The notes: generated by a model not told the origin, from the letters alone. Shown: positions 53,557 to 62,881, counted from the first letter of the stretch. The stretch: DNA of 64,000 bases from Paenibacillus timonensis (GCF_022427145.1 NZ_JAKSXN010000006.1:61285-125284), one strand, 5' to 3'. Numbers and translations: made by a program.

Positions 53557-54644
53557 CTTTGTTTTACCCACTGTCTGCCTATGGCAATAAGGAGCAGCAG
53601 CGGAAGGTAGCCGAATGTCAGGGTACTGCCGACCAGCGAGATGACATTTTCCATCCGCTCGATACTCACGGGAGTCCGCAGCGAGAGCACCATCCCGATG
53701 ATCACGAGCAGGGTCGTCCCCAGCGCCCATCTCCTCGAGAACTTCAGCGTTTGGTTCAAAATGCGGACCGCCGCCCAGATCGAAACGCAGCATATCGGGA
53801 AAATAACGAGCAGCCAATTGAAGATGTAAATATAGTCAAAACGCTCCAGGAAAGCAAAACGGATGATTTTGGAGAGAATCAATGTCGGCCAGAGGGTATG
53901 CCGTAATTGCCGCATATTGAAATAACCGAGGGTGGTCACCAGTATAATCAGGTAGAGCAAGGTCGTATGAGCAACCGCGAGATGGGCCCACTTCTGTGCC
54001 TTTGCGTTATTTTTGATAAACGGATAATAGAACAAGAGAAACTCGGGCCCCAAAAAGACGTAAACGGATTTGGCAGCCGACCTGGCGTAATCGCCCAGAC
54101 CGTGGCTCCATAGGGGAAGAAAATTCAGCCAATGAGCGAATTTCAAGGGAAAATACAAGGACGGCAGGACCATACTGGGGATGACGACGCACAGGAGGCA
54201 GATGCCGGCGACAACGCGAAACCCTCCGGATACGATATACCCGGCCACCGCCAGAATAATCAACGAAATTTGCCAGAGCGGCGCGTCGGGAAATACCCAG
54301 ACGTGAATGATTTCCGCATACGGTCGGACCTGCCCCGTGCACATCAGGACGCAATAGAAAAACAGAATCACGGATAATCCGGAACCGACGACCGGTCCAA
54401 ACAGCTCGCGGTGGAGGGAAAGGATATCTCCGCCTTCGGCCATTCGCAGCAAGCGGTACAACATCAAAATCACCAAATGCATGCAAGCGCCGACAAACAG
54501 GACGGATACCCAGGCATCCTGCTCTGCGCCGTCCGCAATCTTTTGCTGAAAATTAAGCATGCCTATCCCCGTCTGGACCCCATGAACCAGAAACCAGGTG
54601 ATATACCCCGAGACTTGGTTGCTTTCCTTGACGGTACCGTCCAT
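53535..54644 (-). CDS. GerAB/ArcD/ProY family spore germination permease
   Basis: This 369-residue protein has about ten membrane segments. Family features include QVSGYITWFLVHGVQTGIGML, LVILMLYRLLRMAEGGDILSL and FLEYFDYIYIFNWLL-like text (here FLERFDYIYIFNWLLVIFP). It is the B subunit of a second germinant receptor, last in an A-C-B operon, 18 nt after the GerC-like gene. It differs clearly from the GerB at 25582-26682, so the two operons are not a recent duplication. Confidence 0.93.
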   Translation of the reverse strand: MDGTVKESNQVSGYITWFLVHGVQTGIGMLNFQQKIADGAEQDAWVSVLFVGACMHLVILMLYRLLRMAEGGDILSLHRELFGPVVGSGLSVILFFYCVLMCTGQVRPYAEIIHVWVFPDAPLWQISLIILAVAGYIVSGGFRVVAGICLLCVVIPSMVLPSLYFPLKFAHWLNFLPLWSHGLGDYARSAAKSVYVFLGPEFLLFYYPFIKNNAKAQKWAHLAVAHTTLLYLIILVTTLGYFNMRQLRHTLWPTLILSKIIRFAFLERFDYIYIFNWLLVIFPICCVSIWAAVRILNQTLKFSRRWALGTTLLVIIGMVLSLRTPVSIERMENVISLVGSTLTFGYLPLLLLIAIGRQWVKQSRSARSN

Positions 54645-54662
54645 CGCCTTCCCCGCCTTCTG

Positions 54663-55763
54663 CTAGTTTCCGATCCCCGATTCTTTCAGGGTGATATGGG
54701 TATGCACCTCGAAGCGCATCTTCGGATAATCCCTCTTATAAAAAGCTTCCTCGTCCCATGACCGGCCATGCGCCCGGACGAAATCGCCCACGCCAAGCGG
54801 ATCCACCCCCTTGTTGCGCAGCTTGTTCAGCAGCTTCACCGAACCGGCATCGATTTGCCGCTCCAGCCGGCTCACGGTATCTTCGTAAGGCTGCCGGTCG
54901 CGGAGATTCATTCCGGCCGGCGGCTCCTTCAACATACCTTCCAGCCGGAGATCGACGGATATTTTCAATACGCCGCCTTCCCGGGACAACCGCAATACCG
55001 GCATCCCCTTGAATACGTTAAAGGCGGCCATCCGATTCCCCGGCTCCGCGGAGACGGTGACGGGAAGAATTCCGCCCGTTCCCCGGCCTTTCAACATCTT
55101 GAAAAGCAGCGTCTCTTTAGCGCCAAGCACCAATTTGAGCCGATCCTCGCGAAACACGGCGAGGCCCGTAAGTTCGATTTTGTCATCGCCGTTTTGGCTC
55201 AAATAAGGGGCAAACGGATCCCTTCCCTCCCCGTAGTAATTGAACAGGAAGATGTGCAGGTTGTTTAGCGGCACGTTATCGGAAATGACGTTTTGTTCGA
55301 CCAAATGATAGGGCAACAGCTCCCGACTTTGGCCCTCCAGGCTCCGGAATAACCGTTCGGGCGATTGCTCCGATACCGCCACGATCATGCTGGTGCTGAT
55401 CAACGGATTCCGGCAGAAGGTATGGAGGAAATGGGCAACCCCCTGTTCGGCCATTCGCCGGTCAAAGACGAGCAAGCGCAGTTTCCCTAAGTGGATCGGA
55501 TGGGGCGACTGCATGTTCATTTGGCTAAGTAAAAGCTCCATGTTCTCGCCTTTTCCCTGAAGGGGCATAATCCGCTCGTTCTTCATCGGGTCCAGATACA
55601 ATCCGACCGCCTGATATTCCCCTTGTTCCCGATTCACGCCAAGTACAGCTAGAATCTTGGTGTTGTCGACGATTCGGGTTTGGCTGCAGCCCGCCACCAT
55701 CAACGCCAGAACGAGGATACCGGCAACGATTGGTAACCGGTACGGATGACGTTTATTCCACAT
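54663..55763 (-). CDS. Ger(x)C family spore germination lipoprotein
   Basis: This protein has 366 residues from the ATG at 55763, 6 nt after GGAGG. The signal peptide VAGILVLALMVAGC ends in a lipobox and is followed by SQTRIVDNTKILAVLGVN. The C-terminal domain (VSRLERQIDAGSVKLLNKLRNKGVDPLGVGDFVRA in parts, then EVHTHITLKESG) is typical. The start overlaps the GerA-like gene by 11 nt. It is shorter than the GerC of operon 1. Confidence 0.93.
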   Translation of the reverse strand: MWNKRHPYRLPIVAGILVLALMVAGCSQTRIVDNTKILAVLGVNREQGEYQAVGLYLDPMKNERIMPLQGKGENMELLLSQMNMQSPHPIHLGKLRLLVFDRRMAEQGVAHFLHTFCRNPLISTSMIVAVSEQSPERLFRSLEGQSRELLPYHLVEQNVISDNVPLNNLHIFLFNYYGEGRDPFAPYLSQNGDDKIELTGLAVFREDRLKLVLGAKETLLFKMLKGRGTGGILPVTVSAEPGNRMAAFNVFKGMPVLRLSREGGVLKISVDLRLEGMLKEPPAGMNLRDRQPYEDTVSRLERQIDAGSVKLLNKLRNKGVDPLGVGDFVRAHGRSWDEEAFYKRDYPKMRFEVHTHITLKESGIGN

Positions 55764-57243
55764 CGCCATCCTCCTTCCGGGAACGCGGATGGTAACGAAA
55801 TGCCGACAGGGGCCGAAGGAACAGGCTGCGATGGAATGAATACTGGTAGGAAGCCCGAATGATGCTGTCGTCCAGGTTCCCCTTCCGGAACGGAAATAGC
55901 GGCACAAAATAAGGCATCCCCAGCGATTTTAGGCGGATCAGATGACCCATGAGCACGAGGAAACCCGCCGTGATCCCAAGCCCGCCCCAAAAGGCCGCCA
56001 ACAAGACGAACGGAAAGCGCAGCAGCCGAATCGTATTCGCCATTTTAAAAATCGGGGTCGTAAAAGAAGCCAATGCCGAAAGAGCCACGATTATCAACAA
56101 AATGTTACTGGTCAGCGCCGCTTGAACCGAGGCTTCTCCGATCACGATACCGCCGACGATCCCGAGGGTCTGGCCGATTTTGGACGGCAAACGCGCTCCC
56201 GCTTCCCTAAGCAAATCGATGGTGATCTCCAAAAAGATGACCTCCACCACCGGGGGAAACGGTACGTGAATGCGCGATTCGATCAACGGCCCCAGCATGC
56301 TTTCGGGAATGATTTCGTAATGAAACGTCATGACCGCCACGTAAATCGGCGTGGCAAAGATGGAGAACATGACGCTCAGCAGGCGGATAAAGCGAAAGAA
56401 GGACCCCAATACCCAGGGCAAGTAATAATCCTCCGGCGACACGAAAAACCCCAGAAAGTTGGCTGGGGCCGCCATCGCGTAAGGAGATCCATTGGAAAAA
56501 ACGGCGACCTGACCGGAGGTAATCGCATAGGTGATTCGGTCAATCCGTTCCGAAGACAGGAACAGCGGAAACAAGGTGTTCGAGTTGTCCGCTAGAATCT
56601 CCTCCAGTTGGGAGGTATCGTACAACACCTCGATATCAAAGTTCTGGAGACGTTGTTTCATGGTCTGAACATACTCCAGATTGGTGACATTCTCCAGGTA
56701 GACGATGGCCACTTTCGTCTTGGAATGCGAACCGATCGTCAGGGTTTCAATGATCAACTCGGGTGTCGGAAGCTTTGCCCGCAACAAATGCAGATTCGTA
56801 TCCAGGTTCTCCACGAACCCGGCTTTGGGCCCCACCACGCTGAATTCGTTCTCCGTATCGTTGCTCTGCCGTTGCCCCATTTGGCCGTTATCCAAATTCG
56901 CCAGAATATAGGCATCTTCCGCCGAACCCAACCGAAGCAGGACGAACCCCTCCATGATTTTTGCGACGGCTTCTTTCTCCGCGTTCGTTAGCGTCACCTC
57001 GGCAAAAGGCAGAATGCCCCTGAGGTCTTCCGGACGCCGGAGCCGGTCCCGATGCTTTTGAAGGGCCGGCAACAGGAAATGCGTCACTTTCTCCTCGGCT
57101 ACCAGGGAGCGGTAGAACGCGATCCGGAGGAAGCCGGCATCCTCCTCATAGGGGGAGAACTCTTGAAAATCGCTGGATTTCCGGGCCAGATCCAGGGTCA
57201 AGTGCTCCCCGTCCGGCCGCCTCTTTTCGCCGGGATGGTCCAC
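55753..57243 (-). CDS. GerA family spore germination protein
   Basis: This protein has 496 residues from a GTG at 57243, 6 nt after GAGGGAG; an ATG two codons earlier abuts the ribosome site, and the frame runs open upstream to 57471. It shows the soluble GerA domain (ELIIETLTIGSHSKTKVAIVY, DTSQLEEILADNSNTLFPL) and membrane part (SPYAMAAPANFLGFFVSPEDYY, EVIFLEITIDLLREAGARLP, GGIVIGEASVQAALTS). It is the first gene of germination operon 2, divergent from the ABC exporter. Confidence 0.94.
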   Translation of the reverse strand: MDHPGEKRRPDGEHLTLDLARKSSDFQEFSPYEEDAGFLRIAFYRSLVAEEKVTHFLLPALQKHRDRLRRPEDLRGILPFAEVTLTNAEKEAVAKIMEGFVLLRLGSAEDAYILANLDNGQMGQRQSNDTENEFSVVGPKAGFVENLDTNLHLLRAKLPTPELIIETLTIGSHSKTKVAIVYLENVTNLEYVQTMKQRLQNFDIEVLYDTSQLEEILADNSNTLFPLFLSSERIDRITYAITSGQVAVFSNGSPYAMAAPANFLGFFVSPEDYYLPWVLGSFFRFIRLLSVMFSIFATPIYVAVMTFHYEIIPESMLGPLIESRIHVPFPPVVEVIFLEITIDLLREAGARLPSKIGQTLGIVGGIVIGEASVQAALTSNILLIIVALSALASFTTPIFKMANTIRLLRFPFVLLAAFWGGLGITAGFLVLMGHLIRLKSLGMPYFVPLFPFRKGNLDDSIIRASYQYSFHRSLFLRPLSAFRYHPRSRKEDGDVE

Positions 57244-57328
57244 AAACATCTCCCTCGATTTCAATGATTTTCCTTTAAGGTTCCGCGGGATAACGGGTTT
57301 TATGCAACCACCTAACGTGTCCGCAGGT

Positions 57329-57357
57329 TTGATGGATCGGACGATTCGCAGTATGAT
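57329..57357 (+). promoter_or_regulatory. SigA-type promoter of the ABC exporter operon
   Basis: TTGATG (57329-57334), a 17-nt spacer and TATGAT (57352-57357) form a good promoter about 73 nt before the first exporter gene. The leader contains AGGAGG followed by an 8-codon frame (ATG at 57385, MERTGKLF), which could be a leader peptide. Confidence 0.6.
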
Positions 57358-57429
57358 AAAAAAGTTGAGACTGGAAATAGGAGGATGGAGAGAACCGGCA
57401 AACTTTTCTGAGAGAGGACGGGATGCCCG

Positions 57430-59184
57430 ATGCGGGGAAAAACCTTGCTGCTTGACCACATCAAGTCGCATTTGCCGCTATACTTGACGGCCGTGTTGTG
57501 CCTGACGGCCGCCAACGTGACGTATTCGTATTTTCCGAAGGTATTGGGGGATTTCACGGATAACCTCCAGCAGGGCGGGCTAACGAGAAGCGGCGTAGGC
57601 CGATACGCGCTGACTCTGGCTGCCATCGCCGTCGTCTACGGCCTGTGTTTCGGAATCGGGCAATATATGAACCATCGCCTGGGGCGGATGTTCGAATTTC
57701 GCGCCCGGGGCCAGTTGTTTCGGCATTTTACCCAATTAAGCGAAGCGTTCTTCTCGAAACACGGGATCGGCAAGCTGCTCAGCTACGTGATGAATGACGT
57801 CACCGGCGTACGGGAGTCGATCGCGAACGGGCTGAACCAATTAACCAATGCGTCGGTGTTGTTGATCTCCGTCATTACGATGATGACGGTCAGCGATATT
57901 CCGGCGCTTTTGATCGTGGTTTGCGTTGCGCCGCTGCTCGCCATCCCGTGGATCGTAAGCGCCTTCGGCCCTAAAATCCGCGACAACTCGCGGAAGGTGC
58001 AGGAGTCGTTAGCGGCGATGACCGAAGCGGCGGAGGAGCAGTTTGAAGGCATCAAAGTGACGAAAAGCTTCGCGACCGAGGAGATCGCCCGAGCCCGGTT
58101 CGGGCAAACGGTCGACCGCATCCTGGGCAGCCAGCTGTCGCTGGTGCGCATGAGTTCGCTGTTCCAGGTGTTGCTGCCGTTTACCGGCGCGGTATCGATG
58201 GCCGTGGCCATCGCCTACGGCGGCCTGCTCGTCGCGCGCGGCGAGCTGTCGCTTGGCAGTTTCGTCGCCTTGACGTTGTACCTGCGGATGATCATGAACC
58301 CGCTAAGGCTGATCGGCAACGTCATCAACTTCATGCAGCGGGCACGGGCTTCGCTGGACCGGCTGAATCACCTGCTGTCCGTGAAGCCGGACATTCGCGA
58401 CGAGAACGAGGCCCTGCCGATGCCGGAGGATCCGCAAAGCCTTAGCATCGACATCCGCGGATTGACGTTCACCTATCCGGACGCCGCGCGCGAGTCGCTG
58501 CAGGACATTCATCTCCGGCTGAACCCTGGAGAAACGCTGGGCGTGGTGGGCCGGACCGGCAGCGGCAAAACCACGCTCGTCAAGCTGCTGCTGCGGGTGT
58601 ACGATCCGCCCCGCGGCACGGTCTTCATCGGCGGATGCGACGTCCGAAGCCTGACGCTGGAGAGCCTGCGCACCCGCATCGCTTACGTGCCGCAGGACGG
58701 CTTCCTGTTCAGCACGACGATCGGCGACAACATCGCCTTCTTCGACCGGACGTCCGAGCTGAACGCGATCGAGGAGGCCGCCCGGTTGGCCGATCTCTAC
58801 GATAACGTCGCCGGCTTCCCGAAACGGTTCGACACCGAGCTCGGCGAACGCGGCCTGACGTTGTCCGGCGGGCAACGCCAGCGGACCAGCCTGGCCCGGG
58901 GTCTGATCAAGGACGCCCCCATCCTGCTGCTGGACGACAGCGTCAGTGCGGTCGACGCCATGACGGAGACGCGAATCCTCTCCCATCTGCGCGAAGCCCG
59001 CAAGGGAAAGACGACGCTCATTATCGCCCACCGCATCAGCGCGGTGAAACACGCCGACCGCATTCTCGTGCTGGATGACGGGCGGATCGCCGAGCAGGGA
59101 ACACATGCGCAGTTGCTGCAAGCCGGGGGCTTGTACGCAAGCCTCCATCACCTCCAGGAAGGAGGCGACAGCGATGTCGTCTAA
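57430..59184 (+). CDS. ABC exporter half-transporter, BmrC/YheI-like (degenerate ATPase site)
   Basis: This 584-residue protein has six membrane helices (residues about 15-300), then a nucleotide-binding domain. The Walker A is VGRTGSGKTTLVKLLL, the signature LSGGQRQRTSLARGLI is canonical, and Walker B is ILLLDDSVSAVD with Asp where the catalytic Glu should be. That loss is typical of the first subunit of heterodimeric exporters such as BmrCD. Its length matches BmrC (585). It overlaps its partner by 11 nt. It likely exports drugs or other amphipathic compounds; the substrate is unknown. Confidence 0.92.
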   Translation: MRGKTLLLDHIKSHLPLYLTAVLCLTAANVTYSYFPKVLGDFTDNLQQGGLTRSGVGRYALTLAAIAVVYGLCFGIGQYMNHRLGRMFEFRARGQLFRHFTQLSEAFFSKHGIGKLLSYVMNDVTGVRESIANGLNQLTNASVLLISVITMMTVSDIPALLIVVCVAPLLAIPWIVSAFGPKIRDNSRKVQESLAAMTEAAEEQFEGIKVTKSFATEEIARARFGQTVDRILGSQLSLVRMSSLFQVLLPFTGAVSMAVAIAYGGLLVARGELSLGSFVALTLYLRMIMNPLRLIGNVINFMQRARASLDRLNHLLSVKPDIRDENEALPMPEDPQSLSIDIRGLTFTYPDAARESLQDIHLRLNPGETLGVVGRTGSGKTTLVKLLLRVYDPPRGTVFIGGCDVRSLTLESLRTRIAYVPQDGFLFSTTIGDNIAFFDRTSELNAIEEAARLADLYDNVAGFPKRFDTELGERGLTLSGGQRQRTSLARGLIKDAPILLLDDSVSAVDAMTETRILSHLREARKGKTTLIIAHRISAVKHADRILVLDDGRIAEQGTHAQLLQAGGLYASLHHLQEGGDSDVV

Positions 59185-61009
59185 CCCGGAAACCGCCGAC
59201 ACCCGCAAGAAATACGAGGTCACCCCGGAGCAGCGGAGGAAGGCGTTCGCGGCCTTGCTCTCCTATGCCAAACCTCACCGGAAGGCTTTTCTCGCCGTAT
59301 TCGGCTTTGCGTTCCTGGCCATTTCCGCCGACTTGCTGCAGCCTTTCCTGATCAAATACGCCATCGACGAGAAGGTGCTGTTCGGCGCACACGGTCCGAG
59401 CATCCTGCTTGGCCTGGCTTTGGCTTACCTCGCGCTCGAGGCGGTCAGCGGCGTCTTCTCCTATTGGCAAGCGAACCTGCTGCAGCGGGCCGGGCAGAGC
59501 ATCGTCGCCTCGCTGCGCAAGGACCTGTTTAAGCAGATCACGAGGCAGTCGATGTCCTTCTTCGACCGCAACTCGGCCGGTGGCCTCGTCACGAACGAGT
59601 CGAGCGACACGGAGACGATCAACCAGTTTTTTACCCAGGTGCTGCTCAGCCTGGTACGCGACGGATTATCGCTCATCCTGGTCGTCGTATTCATGTTTGC
59701 GCTGGACGTCAGGCTGGCCACATACTGCTTGATTCTCTTTCCGATCATTACCGTGATCGCCGTCGCCTTCCGCAAGTATTTGCGCACCAGCTACCAGCGG
59801 GCCCGCTCCCTGCTGTCCCGGCTCATCGCGTTTACCGCCGAGAATCTGAGCGGTATGAGCCTGATCCAGTCGTTCCATCAGGAGGGAGAGCAGTCCTCCC
59901 GCTTCGGTGAACGGAATACCGCGTATTTGCGGGCCAATCTGCGGGAAGTGCGGGCGACCGTCTTGTTCAACCGGTCCTTCGATATCCTCGGCAATTTGTC
60001 GGTGGCCTTCGTGGTTTGGATCGGCGGCTTCGCGGTACTGGGCGAGCGTATCGAGTTCGGCGTACTGTATGCCTTTATCAGCTATATCCGCCAATTCTTC
60101 CAGCCGATCAACCAGATCACCCAGCAGTGGAACACGCTGCAATCGACGATCGTGTCGGTGGATCGGCTGTGGCGGATCTTCGCCTCCGAGCCGGAGGTGA
60201 AAGACCCTGCGCCGGAGGAAGCCCAAGCGTTGCCGGCCCACGGGGTGCGCGGGCGGATCGATTTCAACCGCATCCGCTTCTCGTACACGGACGGGCAGGA
60301 AGTGCTGCACGGCCTTGACCTCCACGTGCGGGAAGGCGAGTTTATCGGCATCGTCGGCACGACCGGCGCAGGCAAGAGCTCCCTGGTGAACCTGCTGACG
60401 CGGTTCTATGACGTGGACGACGGCAGCGTCGAAATCGACGGCACGGACATCCGCCGCCTGCCGCAGACCTCGCTGCATCGCCTCGTCGGACTGGTGCAGC
60501 AGGACCCGTTCCTGTTCGCCGGGTCCATCATCGACAACGTCCGCCTCTTCCGCGAAGACATCCCCCGCGAGGAAGTGATCCGGGCCTGCCGGCGCATCGG
60601 CGCCGACCCCATGATCGCGCGGCTGAAGGACGGCTACGACACCCGGCTGTCCAACCGGGGCAGCGGGCTGTCCGCCGGGGAGCGGCAGCTGATCTCCTTC
60701 GCGCGCATCTTGGCCTTCCGGCCGAAGATCCTCATTCTCGACGAGGCGACGGCCAACCTCGATTCGCAGACGGAGCAGCTGATCCAGAACGCGCTGAACG
60801 TGGTGTCCGCCGGCCGGACGACGCTCGTCATCGCCCACCGGCTGTCCACCGTCCAGCACGCCGACCGCATCCTCGTCATCCAGGACGGGCGCATCGCCGA
60901 GCAGGGCAAGCACGACGCGCTGCTCGCCCGCGGCGGCTACTATGCGGAGCTGGTGCGCCACTCGCGGCAAGGCCGCATGGAGCTGCCCCATCTGGCGCAG
61001 CGCCGTTGA
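59174..61009 (+). CDS. ABC exporter half-transporter, BmrD/YheH-like (catalytic subunit)
   Basis: This protein has 611 residues from the ATG at 59174, with GGAAGGAGG 8 nt upstream; the frame extends further inside the previous gene. Six membrane helices are followed by an ATPase domain with Walker A VGTTGAGKSSLVNLLT, Walker B ILILDEATANLD (intact Glu) and a non-canonical signature LSAGERQLISFARILA. This is the complementary pattern to the BmrC-like subunit, so the dimer has one hydrolytic and one degenerate site. A hairpin terminator follows. Confidence 0.93.
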   Translation: MSSNPETADTRKKYEVTPEQRRKAFAALLSYAKPHRKAFLAVFGFAFLAISADLLQPFLIKYAIDEKVLFGAHGPSILLGLALAYLALEAVSGVFSYWQANLLQRAGQSIVASLRKDLFKQITRQSMSFFDRNSAGGLVTNESSDTETINQFFTQVLLSLVRDGLSLILVVVFMFALDVRLATYCLILFPIITVIAVAFRKYLRTSYQRARSLLSRLIAFTAENLSGMSLIQSFHQEGEQSSRFGERNTAYLRANLREVRATVLFNRSFDILGNLSVAFVVWIGGFAVLGERIEFGVLYAFISYIRQFFQPINQITQQWNTLQSTIVSVDRLWRIFASEPEVKDPAPEEAQALPAHGVRGRIDFNRIRFSYTDGQEVLHGLDLHVREGEFIGIVGTTGAGKSSLVNLLTRFYDVDDGSVEIDGTDIRRLPQTSLHRLVGLVQQDPFLFAGSIIDNVRLFREDIPREEVIRACRRIGADPMIARLKDGYDTRLSNRGSGLSAGERQLISFARILAFRPKILILDEATANLDSQTEQLIQNALNVVSAGRTTLVIAHRLSTVQHADRILVIQDGRIAEQGKHDALLARGGYYAELVRHSRQGRMELPHLAQRR

Positions 61010-61019
61010 TCCGAACCTA

Positions 61020-61054
61020 AGGGCTGGCCCGTTCAATCGGGCCGGCCCTCTTTT
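61020..61054 (+). terminator. Terminator of the ABC exporter operon
   Basis: AGGGCTGGCCCG and CGGGCCGGCCCT form a 12-bp stem with one G-T pair and a 6-nt loop, followed by CTTTT. Confidence 0.85.
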
Positions 61055-61127
61055 GGATAAACCGCACCTCCCCGCCTCGTTCGCAATACTATGGTTGTAA
61101 AGTCTATCTTGGGTGGGTGACCTGCAG

Positions 61128-61796
61128 ATGATTTACACCGCGCTTGGGGATTCCATTACATTTGGCGACAACGCTTCCTCGCCAAAGCTGGCGTATCCTC
61201 ATTTGGCCGTAACGGCTTATCATCGTTCGAACCCCCGTACGATCAAGGGTTATGTGTTGGCCCGGTCCGGCTGGACCAGCAGCAACCTGCTGGATGCTGT
61301 GCTGTGGCAGGGCTCGGAAATGATTAAACGCTCCTCCGTCGTATCGGTCTGGATCGGCGGCGTCGATTTGGCAAATGCGGCGATTACTCCGCTCGTGCAA
61401 GGCGGGCCGTTTCCGAATATGGAGCTGCTCGTGCAGTTCCGCCGGAATCTGAGCGCCATCCTGGGGCATATCCGGCAGACCAGTTCGGCCCGGATCGTAT
61501 GCTGCACGCAATACAATCCGTTCCCGAGCAGCTCGATTGCGGTCGATTGGATCGGCCGGCTGAACCAGACGACCCAAGGCATCGCCGCCGTGTACGGCGC
61601 CAAAGTCGCACCGGCGCACAAATGGTTTGAAGGCAAGCAGGCGGAGCTGATCGACGGTTACCGGGAAGGCCAGCTGGAGGACATTCTCGGCGGCAAGCTG
61701 CCGATTCATCCGAACGACCGGGGCCATCGGGCTATCGCGAACGGGCTTGCGCCTTATCTTTTTCCCAAAACGAACGTTTCTTCGAAAAAAAAATAG
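61128..61796 (+). CDS. SGNH/GDSL hydrolase-like protein with altered active-site blocks
   Basis: This protein has 222 residues from the ATG at 61128, with GGTGA 7 nt upstream; a GTG at 61113 is possible. Block I is YTALGDSITFGD with the nucleophile Ser. Block III, usually GGND, reads IGGVDLAN, so the oxyanion Asn is replaced by Val. Block V keeps His (LPIHPNDRGHRAIA) but has Leu where Asp normally stands three residues before it. It has no signal peptide. It may be a diverged esterase or have lost classical activity. It is flanked by terminators, so it is monocistronic. Confidence 0.87.
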   Translation: MIYTALGDSITFGDNASSPKLAYPHLAVTAYHRSNPRTIKGYVLARSGWTSSNLLDAVLWQGSEMIKRSSVVSVWIGGVDLANAAITPLVQGGPFPNMELLVQFRRNLSAILGHIRQTSSARIVCCTQYNPFPSSSIAVDWIGRLNQTTQGIAAVYGAKVAPAHKWFEGKQAELIDGYREGQLEDILGGKLPIHPNDRGHRAIANGLAPYLFPKTNVSSKKK

Positions 61797-61818
61797 CCGG
61801 GACGCATTCGCATCCCGG
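61785..61818 (-). terminator. Terminator of the DUF378 gene
   Basis: On the minus strand CCGGGA...TCCCGG with inner GC pairs forms a hairpin followed by a long T-run. The T-run overlaps the end of the convergent SGNH gene. Confidence 0.8.
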
Positions 61819-61853
61819 GATTCCTGCTTACCCCCACAAACTTCTTCTCCGGC

Positions 61854-62066
61854 TTATCTGGCGACTTCGTCTTCCGTGACGTCGTTGAAGAACTTAAACG
61901 CGTAGATGGCGCAAATGCCGACGATGGTATAGATCACCCGTGACAAGGTTGCGTCTTGCCCGCCGAAAATGCTCGCCACCAAGTCGTATTGAAAGAGCCC
62001 TATCAACAGCCAGTTTAACCCGCCCACAATCAGTAAGGTGAGCGCTACAACGTTCAATGTTTTCAT
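61854..62066 (-). CDS. DUF378 family small membrane protein
   Basis: This protein has 70 residues from the ATG at 62066, with GAGGAG 10 nt upstream. Two membrane segments (LNVVALTLLIVGGLNWLLIGLF and LSRVIYTIVGICAIYAFKFF) enclose the conserved loop QYDLVASIFGGQDATLSR. This matches DUF378/YuzA-type proteins of unknown function. It is monocistronic. Confidence 0.92.
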   Translation of the reverse strand: MKTLNVVALTLLIVGGLNWLLIGLFQYDLVASIFGGQDATLSRVIYTIVGICAIYAFKFFNDVTEDEVAR

Positions 62067-62261
62067 TCCGGGCCAACTCCTCGGTCGAAAATTTGTATTC
62101 ATTAGTTAAATTTCCAAGTTGCCCAAATTTTATGCAGGTGCCGGCAAATATCACGAATCGGCCAAAAACTAAGGAACAAGCACAGGCAGCACGCTCAAAT
62201 CCGAGTAAGATATATCGAGCAAAACGTCTATCGAAAAAACAAACACTGAGGTGATCCTTGC

Positions 62262-62876
62262 ATGGCAAGTTCGGCAAACATTCGCAATCGCGCGAAACAG
62301 CTGAAAGGCCAGCCGGTTCGCGTTGTTTTGCACGACGGGTCTTCTTATATCGGATGGATCGCCGGGCTGGATCCGAACGGCCTGTTCCTCTCCGTGCCCC
62401 CGCGCGGCAAGAAGAAATCGAAGAAAAAGACGGCAGCCCGCAGCAAAAAGGCTCGGGTATCGGCCTTCCAGCCGCTATTCGGCGGCGGCTACCCGGGAAA
62501 TCCTGGCTCACCTGGTTCAGGCACCGGCATCCGTCCGGGAGGCGGCTGGGGCTATGGCGGCGGGCTAGGGGGAGGTTACGGCTCCTTTGGCGGATATCCC
62601 GGAAGACCCGGACCCGGAGCGTATGGCTTCACGGGTGGCCCGGGGCCGGGGAGACCGGGGTACATCGGCTTTGGCGGCGGAAGCGGGGGTTCTGCCGGTT
62701 CCGGGGGGCCGCAGGAGCAGAGCCCGGAGGGCGAATCCCCGGTAAGGCCCCGACGGGCCGGCCTCTTCGGGATGGTGCAAAAAGTGCAGAAATACATGCC
62801 TTTGATGAAGATGGGCTACAACGCCATCAAATCGATCATCCCCCTGTTTAACGGCATCAAAGCTTTGATGGTCTAA
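62262..62876 (+). CDS. Gly/Pro-rich protein with Sm-like N-terminal patch
   Basis: This 204-residue protein has an ATG start after GAGGTG. Residues 10-50 (GQPVRVVLHDGSSYIGWIAG then LFLSVPPRG) look like a small beta-barrel. A Lys-rich stretch (KKKSKKKTAARSKKAR), a long Gly/Pro/Tyr low-complexity middle and a helical, hydrophobic end (MPLMKMGYNAIKSIIPLFNG) follow. It shares the DG..Y.G.I.G.D pattern with the protein at 24987-25358. The function is unknown. It is followed by a terminator. Confidence 0.8.
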   Translation: MASSANIRNRAKQLKGQPVRVVLHDGSSYIGWIAGLDPNGLFLSVPPRGKKKSKKKTAARSKKARVSAFQPLFGGGYPGNPGSPGSGTGIRPGGGWGYGGGLGGGYGSFGGYPGRPGPGAYGFTGGPGPGRPGYIGFGGGSGGSAGSGGPQEQSPEGESPVRPRRAGLFGMVQKVQKYMPLMKMGYNAIKSIIPLFNGIKALMV

Positions 62877-62881
62877 CCGCG

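Noticed and set aside
59666..61036. A long minus-strand frame opposite the BmrD-like gene
   Set aside because: It is a shadow of the ABC exporter with no domain match.
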